From Parapedobacter indicus (lineage in GTDB: Bacteria > Bacteroidota > Bacteroidia > Sphingobacteriales > Sphingobacteriaceae), in the NCBI RefSeq assembly GCF_900113765.1, contig NZ_FOQO01000005.1:62001-126000 (forward strand): a DNA stretch of 64,000 nucleotides, read 5' to 3'. Each line of letters begins with the position of its first letter. The stretch's first letter is position 1. A program made the translations under genes and the position numbers. The notes below the pieces were generated by a model, which worked only from the letters and a program-made list of their open reading frames with translations, made no database searches and had not been told where the DNA came from. Shown in pieces: positions 27,532 through 36,855 of the stretch.

Positions 27532-28122
27532 TTAAAAACAGGATAAAAAGAGGCCGATTAACACGAACGTCCACTGTCCCCTGGATAAAGCCTCCCGTAA
27601 ATATTTCAGTGCCTTCGTGATGTAGTTTTCGACCGTGCGGGCAGAGATATCCATTTCTTCGGCAATTTCTGCAATCGACTTGTGCGCAAACCGGCTCATG
27701 CGGAAAGCCTGCTGGCATTTGGGAGGCAAAGTTGCTATCCGCTCCTCGATGACGGCTTCCAAATCCGCTACATCCAGCAAATCCGCAGTCATATTCGCAT
27801 GATGCTGGGCAACGAACAAGGCAAAATGTTCGGCATACCGTCGGCGTACCTTCTCCGATCGGATATGGCTCAAAATTTTATGCTTCGCTGCACTGAATAA
27901 ATAAGGTTCCAACGCCGTCCTGATGCTAAGGTCGTGCCTGCGCATCCATAAAGAAATAAATATCTCCTGAATGATTTCTTCACTGACCGCCCGATTTTGG
28001 ATTCTACTGTGCACATAGTGAAGCAATTGCTCGCCCATCTGCAAATAAATCCGTTCAAAAGCGTTTGCGTCTCCGCTTCGTAAGGCTTCCAGCAACTGCG
28101 TATTATCGGTATTCTGGGTCAT
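27532..28122 (-). CDS. ECF-family RNA polymerase sigma factor (locus B), divergent from its fecR
   Basis: A 196-residue ECF sigma factor with region 2 at about 15-85 (NAFERIYLQMGEQLLHYV and SEEIIQEIFISLWMRR) and region 4 at about 125-180 (KSIAEIAEEMDISARTVENYITKALKYL). The C-terminus ends in the hydrophobic WTFVLIGLFLSCF. The adjacent fecR at 28276 is read away from it, leaving a 153-base divergent control region. The other two sigma genes in the window are co-directional with fecR. It probably controls susC at 29571 through that fecR, but its placement directly after the locus A operon leaves room for cross-talk. Confidence 0.92.
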   Translation of the reverse strand: MTQNTDNTQLLEALRSGDANAFERIYLQMGEQLLHYVHSRIQNRAVSEEIIQEIFISLWMRRHDLSIRTALEPYLFSAAKHKILSHIRSEKVRRRYAEHFALFVAQHHANMTADLLDVADLEAVIEERIATLPPKCQQAFRMSRFAHKSIAEIAEEMDISARTVENYITKALKYLREALSRGQWTFVLIGLFLSCF

Positions 28123-28143
28123 GGCAATTGGTTACTACCGGAT

Positions 28144-28173
28144 CAAACTTAGGTGTTTTTGATGTGATCGCAA
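28144..28173 (-). promoter_or_regulatory. Candidate Bacteroidota promoter for the locus B sigma gene
   Basis: On the minus strand TTG (28171-28173) and TAAGTTTG (28144-28151) are separated by 19 bases, an excellent fit to the Bacteroidota -33/-7 pattern. The predicted transcript would begin about 15 bases upstream of the sigma start at 28122. The remaining divergent region to fecR contains an A/T run (around 28183-28200), but I see no matching -7 box for the plus-strand fecR. Confidence 0.5.
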
Positions 28174-28275
28174 CTTTTTCCGATATTTTTTTTAAAAAAT
28201 CAAATTAGCCTGTGTGTATCGTGGGAGTTAGGCGACTTCCTATTAAAGCGGCCCCACAAGCTGCGCGCTGACCAT

Positions 28276-29400
28276 ATGAACACAGAAAAATTCAAACGGC
28301 TCATTGAGAAGTACCAAAGCGGCGAGCTCACCGGCGAACAGCGGGCCCTGCTGGATCAATGGTTCGACTCCATCGGCGATACCGAACCTGCGCACTGGCC
28401 CCCCGATCAACTGGAAGCATTGGGCAGCCGTATTATGGATCGGCTGCAAAACGAATCGCTGCCAACAACAACTCCGCCGCAGCGTTTTCGCCGATGGTTG
28501 CCTTATGTTGCCGCAGCGCTGCTTTTATCGGTACTGGGTACCACGTATTATTATTTATCATCGCCTCGCAAACCGCTCCAATCGGCTACTGCAATTGTGC
28601 AGGATATCGAACCGGGAGGTAACAAGGCCACCCTCACATTGCCAGATGGACAGACAATCAACTTAAGTACGGAACAAACCGGGGTAATCATTGGTAATGA
28701 AATTACCTACGCAGACGGAAGTTCTGTGCTAAATACACGAAATCAAACATTGGACGTGTCGAAACCGCTTTCCCTTTCCACCCCAAAAGGAGGTACGTAT
28801 CAAATCACGTTGCCCGACGGGACCAGGGTATGGCTCAATTCCGCCAGTACGCTACGTTATCCCCCCCGATTTGACCAATCCGCACGCATCGTTGAACTGG
28901 AAGGCGAGGCCTATTTCGAAGTGGTATCTGCTGCTCATAAACCCCGGCCTTTTCGCGTAAAAACCAAAGAGCAAACGGTGGAAGTCCTTGGAACGCACTT
29001 TTGCATCACCGCCTATGTCGACGAGTCCGAGACCAAGACAACCCTTGTGGAAGGCGCGGTTAACGTATTCAACTTAAAAACCAATCGGGCCAATCAACTG
29101 AAGCCCGGTGAACAAAGCATCATCCGAAATGCCGAAACCGAAATCCGCAATGTAAATACAGAAACCGTAATCGCATGGAAAAATGGAATCTTTTATTTTG
29201 AAGAAACACCTTTTGAACAGATGATGAAACAAATAGACCGTTGGTACGATATCGACGTGCACTATCAAGGTGCAGCCCCTAAGGAACTTTTTTCGGGCAA
29301 AATGAGCAAAAATGTCAACTTGCAGATCTTTGTCGATTTCCTGAAAGATTCAGGTATCCATTCCCGCATCAAGGGGCGGCAGTTAATAGTTGGAGAGTAA
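28276..29400 (+). CDS. FecR-type anti-sigma factor (locus B)
   Basis: A 374-residue FecR-like anti-sigma factor. The cytoplasmic N-terminus (about 1-72) precedes a transmembrane helix (about 76-93, YVAAALLLSVLGTTYYYL), a FecR domain (about 165-270, with STPKGGTYQITLPDGTRVWL and GEAYFEVVSAAHK) and a DUF4974-type C-terminus (about 300-372, FEETPFEQMMKQIDRWYD). Its cognate sigma gene is divergent and its cognate STN-bearing SusC follows on the same strand after 170 bases. The domain order is normal. It should relay the transporter-occupied signal to the sigma factor. Confidence 0.92.
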   Translation: MNTEKFKRLIEKYQSGELTGEQRALLDQWFDSIGDTEPAHWPPDQLEALGSRIMDRLQNESLPTTTPPQRFRRWLPYVAAALLLSVLGTTYYYLSSPRKPLQSATAIVQDIEPGGNKATLTLPDGQTINLSTEQTGVIIGNEITYADGSSVLNTRNQTLDVSKPLSLSTPKGGTYQITLPDGTRVWLNSASTLRYPPRFDQSARIVELEGEAYFEVVSAAHKPRPFRVKTKEQTVEVLGTHFCITAYVDESETKTTLVEGAVNVFNLKTNRANQLKPGEQSIIRNAETEIRNVNTETVIAWKNGIFYFEETPFEQMMKQIDRWYDIDVHYQGAAPKELFSGKMSKNVNLQIFVDFLKDSGIHSRIKGRQLIVGE

Positions 29401-29468
29401 TCAATAAATATAGTTAAGAACCCTTTAAACGTATGCCTATGAAACCCATATAAATCAAAAAAACAAAA

Positions 29469-29495
29469 CAGGGAAGTGGTTCCAGCACTCCCCTG
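29469..29495 (+). other. Hairpin in the locus B fecR-susC junction
   Basis: CAGGGAAGTG (29469-29478) pairs with CACTCCCCTG (29486-29495) at 9 of 10 positions around a 7-base loop. No T-run follows. It lies about 70 bases after fecR and about 75 bases before susC. It could be an attenuator, a processing site or the start of a structured susC leader. Confidence 0.45.
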
Positions 29496-29510
29496 CGCCT
29501 GTTCGGATGT

Positions 29511-29528
29511 GCCAATTGATGGCCAATT
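29511..29528 (+). promoter_or_regulatory. Helically phased direct repeat GCCAATT upstream of susC
   Basis: GCCAATT occurs at 29511-29517 and again at 29522-29528, an 11-base period that would place both copies on the same DNA face. It lies 43 bases before the susC start. It may be part of an ECF promoter or an activator site. There is no independent support. Confidence 0.25.
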
Positions 29529-29570
29529 TTATAAAACGACGTTATAAACTATCCAAAACAATCAAAGTTA

Positions 29571-32500
29571 ATGAAAAATAACTTAGTACGTCCATGGGAT
29601 GTTCAAACTCCCATGCGAAGAAACCAATTATGCGGTGTTAAGCGCTGGATCATGCACATAAACATTACGACATTATTAGTACTATTGAGCTGTATGCACC
29701 TCAGCGCCACCTCACTCTCCCAAACGGTCAGTTTGGATGTAAAGAAGCAATCACTGGCGAATGTATTCAAAGAAGTAGAATCACAAACCGGATACTATGT
29801 TCTATATAATGCCCGGGTTATACGATCCGCTACGCCGGTTACTTTCAGGGCCACCAAAATGCCCCTGACCGATTTCCTTGATGCGATATTGGAACAGCAG
29901 TCCCTCAAATACACGATCAACGAAAAAACCATACTCGTTAGTCCATCGATGAAAAAAGTAAGGGAAGAAAAGACCGCGGTGCGTGCCTCCATACAGCAGC
30001 GCGAGATTACGGGCCGAATCACCAATGGAAAGGGCGAACCCTTGGAGGGAGTTACGGTATCGGCTAAAAACACTTCCGCGATCACAACAACCGACGCGAA
30101 TGGGAATTACCGCATTTCACTGTCGCCCGAAGAAAAAGCACTCGTATTTACCATCATTGGCTACGAGGACCGGGAAATCCCCATTAGCAGCTCTTCCGTC
30201 ATCAACACGATGATGACAGAGTCCGTCAGCGACCTGGATGAAGTGGTGGTCGTGGGTTATGGTACCCAACGAAGGGCCGACGTCACCACTGCGGTGGCAT
30301 CGGTATCGGCAGAAAATATCCAAAATCGGCCCGTTCAGAATTTTGGTGAGGCGATCGCCGGACAAATGGCCGGTGTTCAGGTACAGCAAACCAGCGGGGC
30401 ACCGGGCGGTGAAAGCTTATCCATCCGCGTCAGGGGTACGGGTTCCATCACCCAATCCAGTGACCCCCTGTATGTGGTCGACGGGTATCCGATGGAAGGA
30501 AATGCATTCCGGCTGATCAACCCTTCTGATATCGAAAGCATTCAGGTGCTGAAAGACGCCTCGTCCACGGCCATTTACGGTTCTCGGGGCGCCAACGGCG
30601 TTGTCGTCATCACCACAAAAAAAGGACACGTTGGCCCTCCGAAGGTTTCGGTAAATTCATTTGTCGGGTTTCAGCAGCGCGGTAAAGAGGTAGACATGAT
30701 GAACCGGGACCAATTCGTCCAGTGGCTGATCGATGGCAGAAATGAGGCGTGGTTGGACGCAGCGGTGATTCCCAGCGACCCCGACCAAAGCCCACACACC
30801 ATCAACGATCCAAACTCCCGGCGGCGCCTCTACCCAAGTGCCACGGGCCAATACATCATCCCCGATGGCACGGGTGGTTATCGCTATAACTTTCTGGACC
30901 CTGCCTCGGTCGCCCAGATGCCCGACAATAACTGGCAGGACCTCCTGTACCGGAATGCACTTACCCAACAAAACGAACTGTCGGTAAACGGCGGGTCGGA
31001 AAATACACAATATAATTTTTCGGGCAGTTATACGAAGCAAGACGGTATCGTCATCAACACGGACTACCAACGGTTCAACTTCCGGTCTTCCGTCACTTCA
31101 AAAGTAACTAAAACCATTGAGCTGGGGATGAACCTCATGGCCTATTCCGCAAACGGGCGCGAACAGGATCAGGGAAAGTATTCGGCGGTGATGTATGCGC
31201 TCCAGCTGCCGCCCATCTATCCGATTCAGAACGCAGATGGCAGTTATGGTTCCATGGTGAGGAATCCGGATATACTAGGCGGAGATGTTGCCAGCCCCAT
31301 GGGTGTCGCCGATTTGGTAAAACTCAACAACAAAAGATATGGCTGGCTGGGTACTCTCTCGGCCGATTGGGAAATTATCGAGGGTCTCAAGTACCGTGTA
31401 AGCATCAATGGTGGTATTGAAAACAGCCAAGATAACCGGTTTGAGCCCTCAACGGTAGACCTCGATGCATCCCGGGCACCCCGACCGGCCCTATCAAGGG
31501 AAGAAAGGGAAACGGATTACGACTGGGTCATTGAAAATACCCTCAACTACACGAAGACGTTCGCGGATAAACATCAGCTGACCGCATTAGTAGGGTATAC
31601 TACGCAAAAACACACCGACAGCCAGATAGAGGGTGAGGCCCGGGGATTTGCAAACGACGAGATTGAAACGCTGAACGCCGGCAATATGTATAACTTGACC
31701 AGCTCCGCCTCGGAATACTCGATGATCTCGTACCTGAGCCGGGTAAATTACATCTACGATGACCGCTACCTTTTTACAGCTGCGCTACGCAGTGATGGGT
31801 CCTCCCGGTTCGGTCTACGCCGTAAATGGGGAACATTTCCTTCTGCGTCCGTTGGCTGGCGGATATCCCAGGAGGAATTCATGCAAAGTGTAGGCGCCAT
31901 CAGCGACCTGAAAATCAGAGCCGGTTTTGGGATTTCGGGAAACAATCGCATCGGCAACTATTCAGCCATCGGGCTCCTAAGCCCTGGGTATTATCCCGGA
32001 GGTGGTACGCTCCAGAATACGGTCGACCCCGAATCGATACCCAATGAAGACCTCGGATGGGAAAAAACCCAACAGATCAATCTTGGCTTAGAGCTGGGGC
32101 TGTTTAACGATCGCATCCGGGTGGAAACCGATTTCTATAACAGCCAATCGATCGACCTGTTGCTCGATGTGCAGGTACCCACTATTACCGGCTATGACAG
32201 TCAACTGCAAAACATCGGAAAGGTACAGAACAGAGGGGTCGAACTTGCGGTTACAACCCGCAATTTGATTCATGATTTCAAATGGAACACCAATTTCAAC
32301 ATTTCCTTTAACCGGAACAAAGTGTTGGAAGTAGGCCCCGATCGACGGCCTATTTATGCAAGCGCACCCAACGCCAACAATGCGTTCGTGGCGACCATCG
32401 GATACCCCATTGCTACGTTCTATGGGTATAAATACGAAGGTGTTTTTACTTCACAGGAGGAACTGGACCGGTATCCACATCTTGCGGCTGATCAAATCGG

Positions 32501-33080
32501 AGATGGTCGGTATGCCGACGTCAACGGAGACGGAATATTGAATCAAAATGATAAGACCTATTTAGGAAATAATCACCCAGACTTCATTGCGGGCATGACC
32601 AACCATTTTTCATATAAGAACTTCTCCCTGGGCATCCAATTCACAGGCTCATACGGAGCGGAGGTTTTCAGCTTTTTCAAACGGATGGTTGGAATTTACC
32701 ACGGCGATCGGAATGGCATGATTGAACAGGTCAATCGCTGGCGTTCGCCGGAAGATCCCGGCGACGGCATCCACTTCCGGGCCACCCGCAACCCAACAGG
32801 CTGGCAACGGGACCCGTCTTCGGCCTGGGTACAGGATGCTTCCTACCTGCGGCTGAGAAACGTAAACCTGGCCTATAATGTAGGTCAAAATCTGCTCGAC
32901 CGGCTGCACGTCGGTGCCCTTCGGTTATACGTAACGGGCGGCAACCTGTTTACCATCACCAACTACACGGGCTATGATCCCGAGACAAGCAGCGAGGGCG
33001 CAGGGTTACAAAAAGGGGGAGATTACCTGGGGTATCCTACTTCCCGGTCCTTTATTTTCGGTATAAACCTCACGCTGTAA
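29571..33080 (+). CDS. SusC/RagA-type TonB-dependent transporter with STN domain (locus B)
   Basis: A 1169-residue outer-membrane transporter. A long N-terminal extension and signal (TTLLVLLSCMHLSATSLSQ) is followed by an STN domain (about 55-125), a carboxypeptidase-regulatory-like domain (about 145-215), the boundary motif DEVVVVGYGTQRRADVTTAV, a plug with STAIYGSRGANGVVVITTKK, and a beta-barrel ending in FIFGINLTL. The STN domain pairs with the FecR at 28276. The stop codon shares bases with an ATG of the SusD frame (taatg), consistent with an operon. The cargo is unknown; the downstream genes suggest a glycoside processed by 3-keto chemistry. Confidence 0.94.
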   Translation: MKNNLVRPWDVQTPMRRNQLCGVKRWIMHINITTLLVLLSCMHLSATSLSQTVSLDVKKQSLANVFKEVESQTGYYVLYNARVIRSATPVTFRATKMPLTDFLDAILEQQSLKYTINEKTILVSPSMKKVREEKTAVRASIQQREITGRITNGKGEPLEGVTVSAKNTSAITTTDANGNYRISLSPEEKALVFTIIGYEDREIPISSSSVINTMMTESVSDLDEVVVVGYGTQRRADVTTAVASVSAENIQNRPVQNFGEAIAGQMAGVQVQQTSGAPGGESLSIRVRGTGSITQSSDPLYVVDGYPMEGNAFRLINPSDIESIQVLKDASSTAIYGSRGANGVVVITTKKGHVGPPKVSVNSFVGFQQRGKEVDMMNRDQFVQWLIDGRNEAWLDAAVIPSDPDQSPHTINDPNSRRRLYPSATGQYIIPDGTGGYRYNFLDPASVAQMPDNNWQDLLYRNALTQQNELSVNGGSENTQYNFSGSYTKQDGIVINTDYQRFNFRSSVTSKVTKTIELGMNLMAYSANGREQDQGKYSAVMYALQLPPIYPIQNADGSYGSMVRNPDILGGDVASPMGVADLVKLNNKRYGWLGTLSADWEIIEGLKYRVSINGGIENSQDNRFEPSTVDLDASRAPRPALSREERETDYDWVIENTLNYTKTFADKHQLTALVGYTTQKHTDSQIEGEARGFANDEIETLNAGNMYNLTSSASEYSMISYLSRVNYIYDDRYLFTAALRSDGSSRFGLRRKWGTFPSASVGWRISQEEFMQSVGAISDLKIRAGFGISGNNRIGNYSAIGLLSPGYYPGGGTLQNTVDPESIPNEDLGWEKTQQINLGLELGLFNDRIRVETDFYNSQSIDLLLDVQVPTITGYDSQLQNIGKVQNRGVELAVTTRNLIHDFKWNTNFNISFNRNKVLEVGPDRRPIYASAPNANNAFVATIGYPIATFYGYKYEGVFTSQEELDRYPHLAADQIGDGRYADVNGDGILNQNDKTYLGNNHPDFIAGMTNHFSYKNFSLGIQFTGSYGAEVFSFFKRMVGIYHGDRNGMIEQVNRWRSPEDPGDGIHFRATRNPTGWQRDPSSAWVQDASYLRLRNVNLAYNVGQNLLDRLHVGALRLYVTGGNLFTITNYTGYDPETSSEGAGLQKGGDYLGYPTSRSFIFGINLTL

Positions 33081-33106
33081 TGTTTACTCAATCAAACATG
33101 TGGATT

Positions 33107-34681
33107 ATGAAAAAGATCATCTTATCACTCGTCATCACACTTATACTGGGGTCCTGTTCCAACGATTTTATCAATTTGGCACCCCCTTCCAATTTGAATT
33201 CCAGTACGTTTTACAAAACCCAACAGGACATCAATCAGGCAACGATGTCTGCGTATGCAAGTCTTCGTACCCTTTACAACGGATCGTTCTATCGCTTGGG
33301 TGAAATCCGTTCGGATAATACCACCTATTCATGGCTGGCGGGAAATCCCGCCAACGAAAAAGGGATAGATGAATTTGCCGCCCCTTTACTCCCTGAAAAT
33401 AGCTTTCTTAAAGAGTGTTGGGATGATGGCTATATCACCATTTTGCGGTGCAACCTTGTCCTTGGCCGTAGCGATGCTGCTACCTTCTCCAGCGATTCCG
33501 AACCCCTTCGTAACCAGTACAAGGCGGAAGCCAGCTTCATCCGCGCGCTGACCTATTTCTGGTTAAACCGCATATTCGGCGGTGTCGCCCAGAATGGCGA
33601 GTTGCTGGGTGTTATCAAGGTTGACAAAGAAATCACGCCTGATGAAGCGTATGAATTGCATCGCGCACCCTTGGAGGAGATCTATGCACTCATTATCGCC
33701 GACCTCCAGTTTGCGGAAGCCAACCTTCCGCCCTCGTATTCCGGGAGTGATATCGGGCGGGCAACCAAAGGTGCGGCCACCGCATTACTGGGAAAAGTGT
33801 ACATGACCATGGCCGGATATCCGCTGAATAAAGGCAACGAATATTACAACCTGGCTATGGAAAAATTTCAGGAAACCGTTGGAAATAGCGCCTATTCACT
33901 CGTTGCGGATTATGGCAATCTGTTTGACGTGGATAACAAAAATAACGCGGAGTCCCTGTTCGAAATCCAATACATGAAAGGTTCGCCAGACGGCGATACG
34001 GGGAGCCCTTGGAACAATAATTTTGCGCCCCGGTTCTCAAATAAGGAGGTTGTGCTCGTCGGCAACAAAGGTGGCCAAAATGCCCCTACGCAAGACATGT
34101 CGAACGCCTACGAAACAGGCGACTCCCGGAAATACGTGTCCATGCGCGACGGCTGGACCAATGCACAGACCGGTGCGTTTGAACGCGACAAATACGTACG
34201 GAAATATTACGATGTAGCGACCAGCGGATCCGACAATGGAAATAATTGGATCGAACTTCGGTTAGCCGATATCTATCTGCTGTATGCCGAAGCACTGGTG
34301 CGGACAGGCGGGGATAAAACGACCGCTTTGCTTTATGTTAATAAAATCCGGGAGCGTGCGCGGAATACTCCGGGCGACCCGACGATCGAAAAACCGGCCG
34401 ATCTGCTTGCAGACTACGAGTTGACCGATTTCAGTAACGACGATGCGTTTCTCCTTGCCATTGAAAAGGAACGCCGCGTGGAGCTGGCATTCGAAAACCA
34501 CCGCTGGTTTGACCTCGTACGCACCGGACGCGCCGAGGAGGTCATGGTCGCCGAACAAAAAGCCGATGGCTTCAATCCGTTTACATGGAGCGACGACATG
34601 CTGGCTTACCCGATCCCGATGACCGTTATGCAATCCAATCCGCAACAAATCATTCAGAACAATGGATATACGCAAATGTAA
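33107..34681 (+). CDS. SusD/RagB-like surface lipoprotein (locus B)
   Basis: A 524-residue SusD-family lipoprotein starting MKKIILSLVITLILGSC, with acylated Cys17. An in-frame ATG at 33080 overlaps the susC stop and would add nine residues before the signal, so 33107 was chosen. Family landmarks are KAEASFIRALTYFWLNRIFGGV, KGAATALLGKVYMTMAGYP, ELRLADIYLLYAEALVRTGG and EKERRVELAFENHRWFDLVRTG near the C-terminus. It would bind the extracellular substrate and form a pedal-bin complex with the SusC above. Confidence 0.93.
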   Translation: MKKIILSLVITLILGSCSNDFINLAPPSNLNSSTFYKTQQDINQATMSAYASLRTLYNGSFYRLGEIRSDNTTYSWLAGNPANEKGIDEFAAPLLPENSFLKECWDDGYITILRCNLVLGRSDAATFSSDSEPLRNQYKAEASFIRALTYFWLNRIFGGVAQNGELLGVIKVDKEITPDEAYELHRAPLEEIYALIIADLQFAEANLPPSYSGSDIGRATKGAATALLGKVYMTMAGYPLNKGNEYYNLAMEKFQETVGNSAYSLVADYGNLFDVDNKNNAESLFEIQYMKGSPDGDTGSPWNNNFAPRFSNKEVVLVGNKGGQNAPTQDMSNAYETGDSRKYVSMRDGWTNAQTGAFERDKYVRKYYDVATSGSDNGNNWIELRLADIYLLYAEALVRTGGDKTTALLYVNKIRERARNTPGDPTIEKPADLLADYELTDFSNDDAFLLAIEKERRVELAFENHRWFDLVRTGRAEEVMVAEQKADGFNPFTWSDDMLAYPIPMTVMQSNPQQIIQNNGYTQM

Positions 34682-34697
34682 TGTTAACTTTATAGGA

Positions 34698-35405
34698 ATG
34701 AACAAACTCATTTTATCTGTATCCCTACTCCTGCTGGCAGCTGGAGTACAAGGCCAAACCCGCGATAACGAGCTGACCACCCAAGAGCAAGCCGATGGCT
34801 GGCAACTGCTCTTCAACGGAAAAGACCTGACGGGATGGAAAACCACCCGGGGCATTTCACCGAATGAAGACTGGCAGATAGCGGACGGCGTGCTGTCTGT
34901 CCGTCCCGAAACCAAAGGTCACCGGGATATCATTTCCGACGAGCAGTACAGCGACTTTGATCTGCGGATTGATTTCAAGATCACCAAAGGCGCCAACAGC
35001 GGCATCAAATATTTCTTTACCAATTACGAGGAAGGCGGCTGGCTAGGCCCCGAATACCAGATCATCGACAACCAAAACCATCCCGACGCCAAACTGGGCT
35101 TACACGGAAATCGCCAACTCAGCACACTGTATGACCTGCTTCCCGTAACCAATAAGGTAGCAATCAAGGTCGGCGAATGGAACCAGGCCCGGATTGTCGC
35201 CCACGGCTCCAAAGTGACTCATTACGTAAACGGTCAGGAAGTATTGACATACGACCGGAAAAGTCCGGAATTTGAACAAGCCCGGGAGTTAAGCAAATTC
35301 AAAGAGGTCAAACCAAGCTTTGGCTCCATCAATAAAGGCCACATCCTGTTGCAGGATCATGGCGACGTGGTGTTTTTTAAAAATATAAAAATCAAATCCT
35401 TATAA
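34698..35405 (+). CDS. 3-keto-disaccharide hydrolase-type (DUF1080) secreted protein
   Basis: A 235-residue exported concanavalin-like protein (PF06439). The signal peptide ends near VQG-Q. The domain (about 32-233) has the full set of family motifs: GWQLLFNGKDLTGWK, NSGIKYFFTNYE, LGPEYQIIDNQNHPDAK, STLYDL, HYVNGQEVLTYDR and ILLQDHGDVVFFKNIKIK. Characterised relatives hydrolyse glycosides after the sugar has been oxidised to its 3-keto form. The start at 34698 follows TATAGGA; an upstream in-frame ATG at 34662 inside susD lacks a signal and was rejected. The oxidoreductase 10 bases downstream is the natural partner that would create the keto sugar. Confidence 0.88.
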   Translation: MNKLILSVSLLLLAAGVQGQTRDNELTTQEQADGWQLLFNGKDLTGWKTTRGISPNEDWQIADGVLSVRPETKGHRDIISDEQYSDFDLRIDFKITKGANSGIKYFFTNYEEGGWLGPEYQIIDNQNHPDAKLGLHGNRQLSTLYDLLPVTNKVAIKVGEWNQARIVAHGSKVTHYVNGQEVLTYDRKSPEFEQARELSKFKEVKPSFGSINKGHILLQDHGDVVFFKNIKIKSL

Positions 35406-35415
35406 ATCAAAGATC

Positions 35416-36780
35416 ATGAACGCAAATTCCAGAAGAGATTTCATCAAAAAGGTCGGCATTGGCACAGCCGCAATTTCCTTGGGAAACAGCCTGTTCAATA
35501 ACTCAGCCATGGCCGCTTCGGCCAAAAGTTACCGTAACATCATCGGCGCAAATGACCGGATCCGTATGGCAATGATTGGTGTAAACAGCAGAGGAGCCAG
35601 CATGAGCGGAACCTTCGCCCGCCAGAAGAATGCAGAAGTTTCTTATGTATGCGATGTGGATGAACGGGCCATTCCGAAAGCCATCAAACGCGTGGCAGAA
35701 GCCGGTCAAACCAACACACCGAAATCGGAAAAGGACCTCCGTAATGTTTTAGAGAACAAAGACATCGATGCGATTTACACAGCAACACCCGACCACTGGC
35801 ATGCTCCCCTTACCATCATGGCCTGTCAGGCAGGGAAGCACGTTTACGTGGAAAAGCCCATGGCGCACAATCCCGCCGAGGGCGAAATGGCCGTTGCTGC
35901 CGCCCGAAAGTACAATCGCGTCGTGCAAATGGGTGCACAGCGCCGTTCGGCACCCATCCTTACCAAAGGCATCGAGCTGCTGCACGACGGCATCATTGGC
36001 AACGTGTACATGGCCAAAACCTGGTATACGAATACCCGAAAGGAAACATTCCTAAAACCGGGTAGCGTTCCCTCGTGGCTGGACTATGATTTGTGGCAGG
36101 GGCCGGCCCCGCGCATGGCTTATCAAGATGGACTGATTCACTACAATTGGCATTGGTTTTGGCATTGGGGAACCGGTGAAGCGCTCAACAACGGCACGCA
36201 CGAAGTGGATGTAGCGCGGTGGGGCCTTGGGGTCGACTTCCCCACGCGGGTCAGTTCCATCGGTGGCCGCTATCAGTTTCAGGACGACTGGGAAACGCCG
36301 GACACGCAGGTTGTCACCCTCGAATATCCAGGGGCCACTCTCCTTTGGGAAAGCAGGAGCTGCAATGGGCGAAACGTGGAAGGCAAGGACCGGGGCATCA
36401 TCTTCTACGGTGAAAATGGAAGCCTGGACACCGGGGAAGACGCTTACCAAATATACGACCTGAAGGGAAAACTGATCAAAGAAGAAAAAGCGGCGGCCGA
36501 TGGAAATGCCATGCAGGGACGGAATCTTGCCAGCCCCAGCCTCGGAATGGACAGCATGCATGCGGCTGATTTTCTGGATGCGATCCGTAACGACCGTCGC
36601 CCCAATTGCGACATCGAGCTCGGCTACAAAAGCACCGTTGCGATGCTGCTTAGTAACATCGCCTGGCGCGTGGGGCGCGACCTCAAGTTAGATCCCAAAA
36701 ACGGCCATATCATCGGCGACCCCGAAGCTGCGAAGCTCTGGAGCCGTACGTATGAACCCGGCTGGGAGCCCAAAATATAA
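35416..36780 (+). CDS. Tat-exported Gfo/Idh/MocA-family oxidoreductase
   Basis: A 454-residue NAD(P)-dependent sugar dehydrogenase. A twin-arginine signal (SRRDFIKKVGIG) indicates export of a folded, cofactor-loaded enzyme. The Rossmann domain (about 48-170) carries RMAMIGVNSRGASMSG as a variant dinucleotide loop, TATPDHWHAP and the active-site EKPMAHN; the C-terminal substrate domain (about 180-445) includes WHWFWHWGTGEALNNGTHEVD. In related Bacteroides loci such exported dehydrogenases oxidise C3 of a glycoside, which a DUF1080 enzyme then cleaves. The gene immediately follows a DUF1080 gene. The oxidised sugar and the electron acceptor that recycles the cofactor are unknown. Confidence 0.88.
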   Translation: MNANSRRDFIKKVGIGTAAISLGNSLFNNSAMAASAKSYRNIIGANDRIRMAMIGVNSRGASMSGTFARQKNAEVSYVCDVDERAIPKAIKRVAEAGQTNTPKSEKDLRNVLENKDIDAIYTATPDHWHAPLTIMACQAGKHVYVEKPMAHNPAEGEMAVAAARKYNRVVQMGAQRRSAPILTKGIELLHDGIIGNVYMAKTWYTNTRKETFLKPGSVPSWLDYDLWQGPAPRMAYQDGLIHYNWHWFWHWGTGEALNNGTHEVDVARWGLGVDFPTRVSSIGGRYQFQDDWETPDTQVVTLEYPGATLLWESRSCNGRNVEGKDRGIIFYGENGSLDTGEDAYQIYDLKGKLIKEEKAAADGNAMQGRNLASPSLGMDSMHAADFLDAIRNDRRPNCDIELGYKSTVAMLLSNIAWRVGRDLKLDPKNGHIIGDPEAAKLWSRTYEPGWEPKI

Positions 36781-36806
36781 TTCAGCATTAACTTCGTTTT
36801 TTATGG

Positions 36807-36840
36807 AAATACCCCGCTTTTTGCAGGGTATTTCTTCTTA
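36807..36840 (+). terminator. Probable rho-independent terminator after the first DUF1080-oxidoreductase pair
   Basis: AAATACCC (36807-36814) and GGGTATTT (36826-36833) form a perfect 8-bp stem, with further GC pairing inside the loop, followed by the T-rich CTTCTT. It lies 26 bases after the oxidoreductase stop and just before the second DUF1080 gene. It would end or attenuate the susCD transcript and separate the two enzyme pairs. Confidence 0.65.
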
Positions 36841-36855
36841 ACTAAAAACAACTCG

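Noticed and set aside
28180-28202. T8-A6 palindrome in the divergent region as a terminator
   Set aside because: It lies upstream of both genes, has no GC stem, and is better explained as AT-rich promoter DNA.
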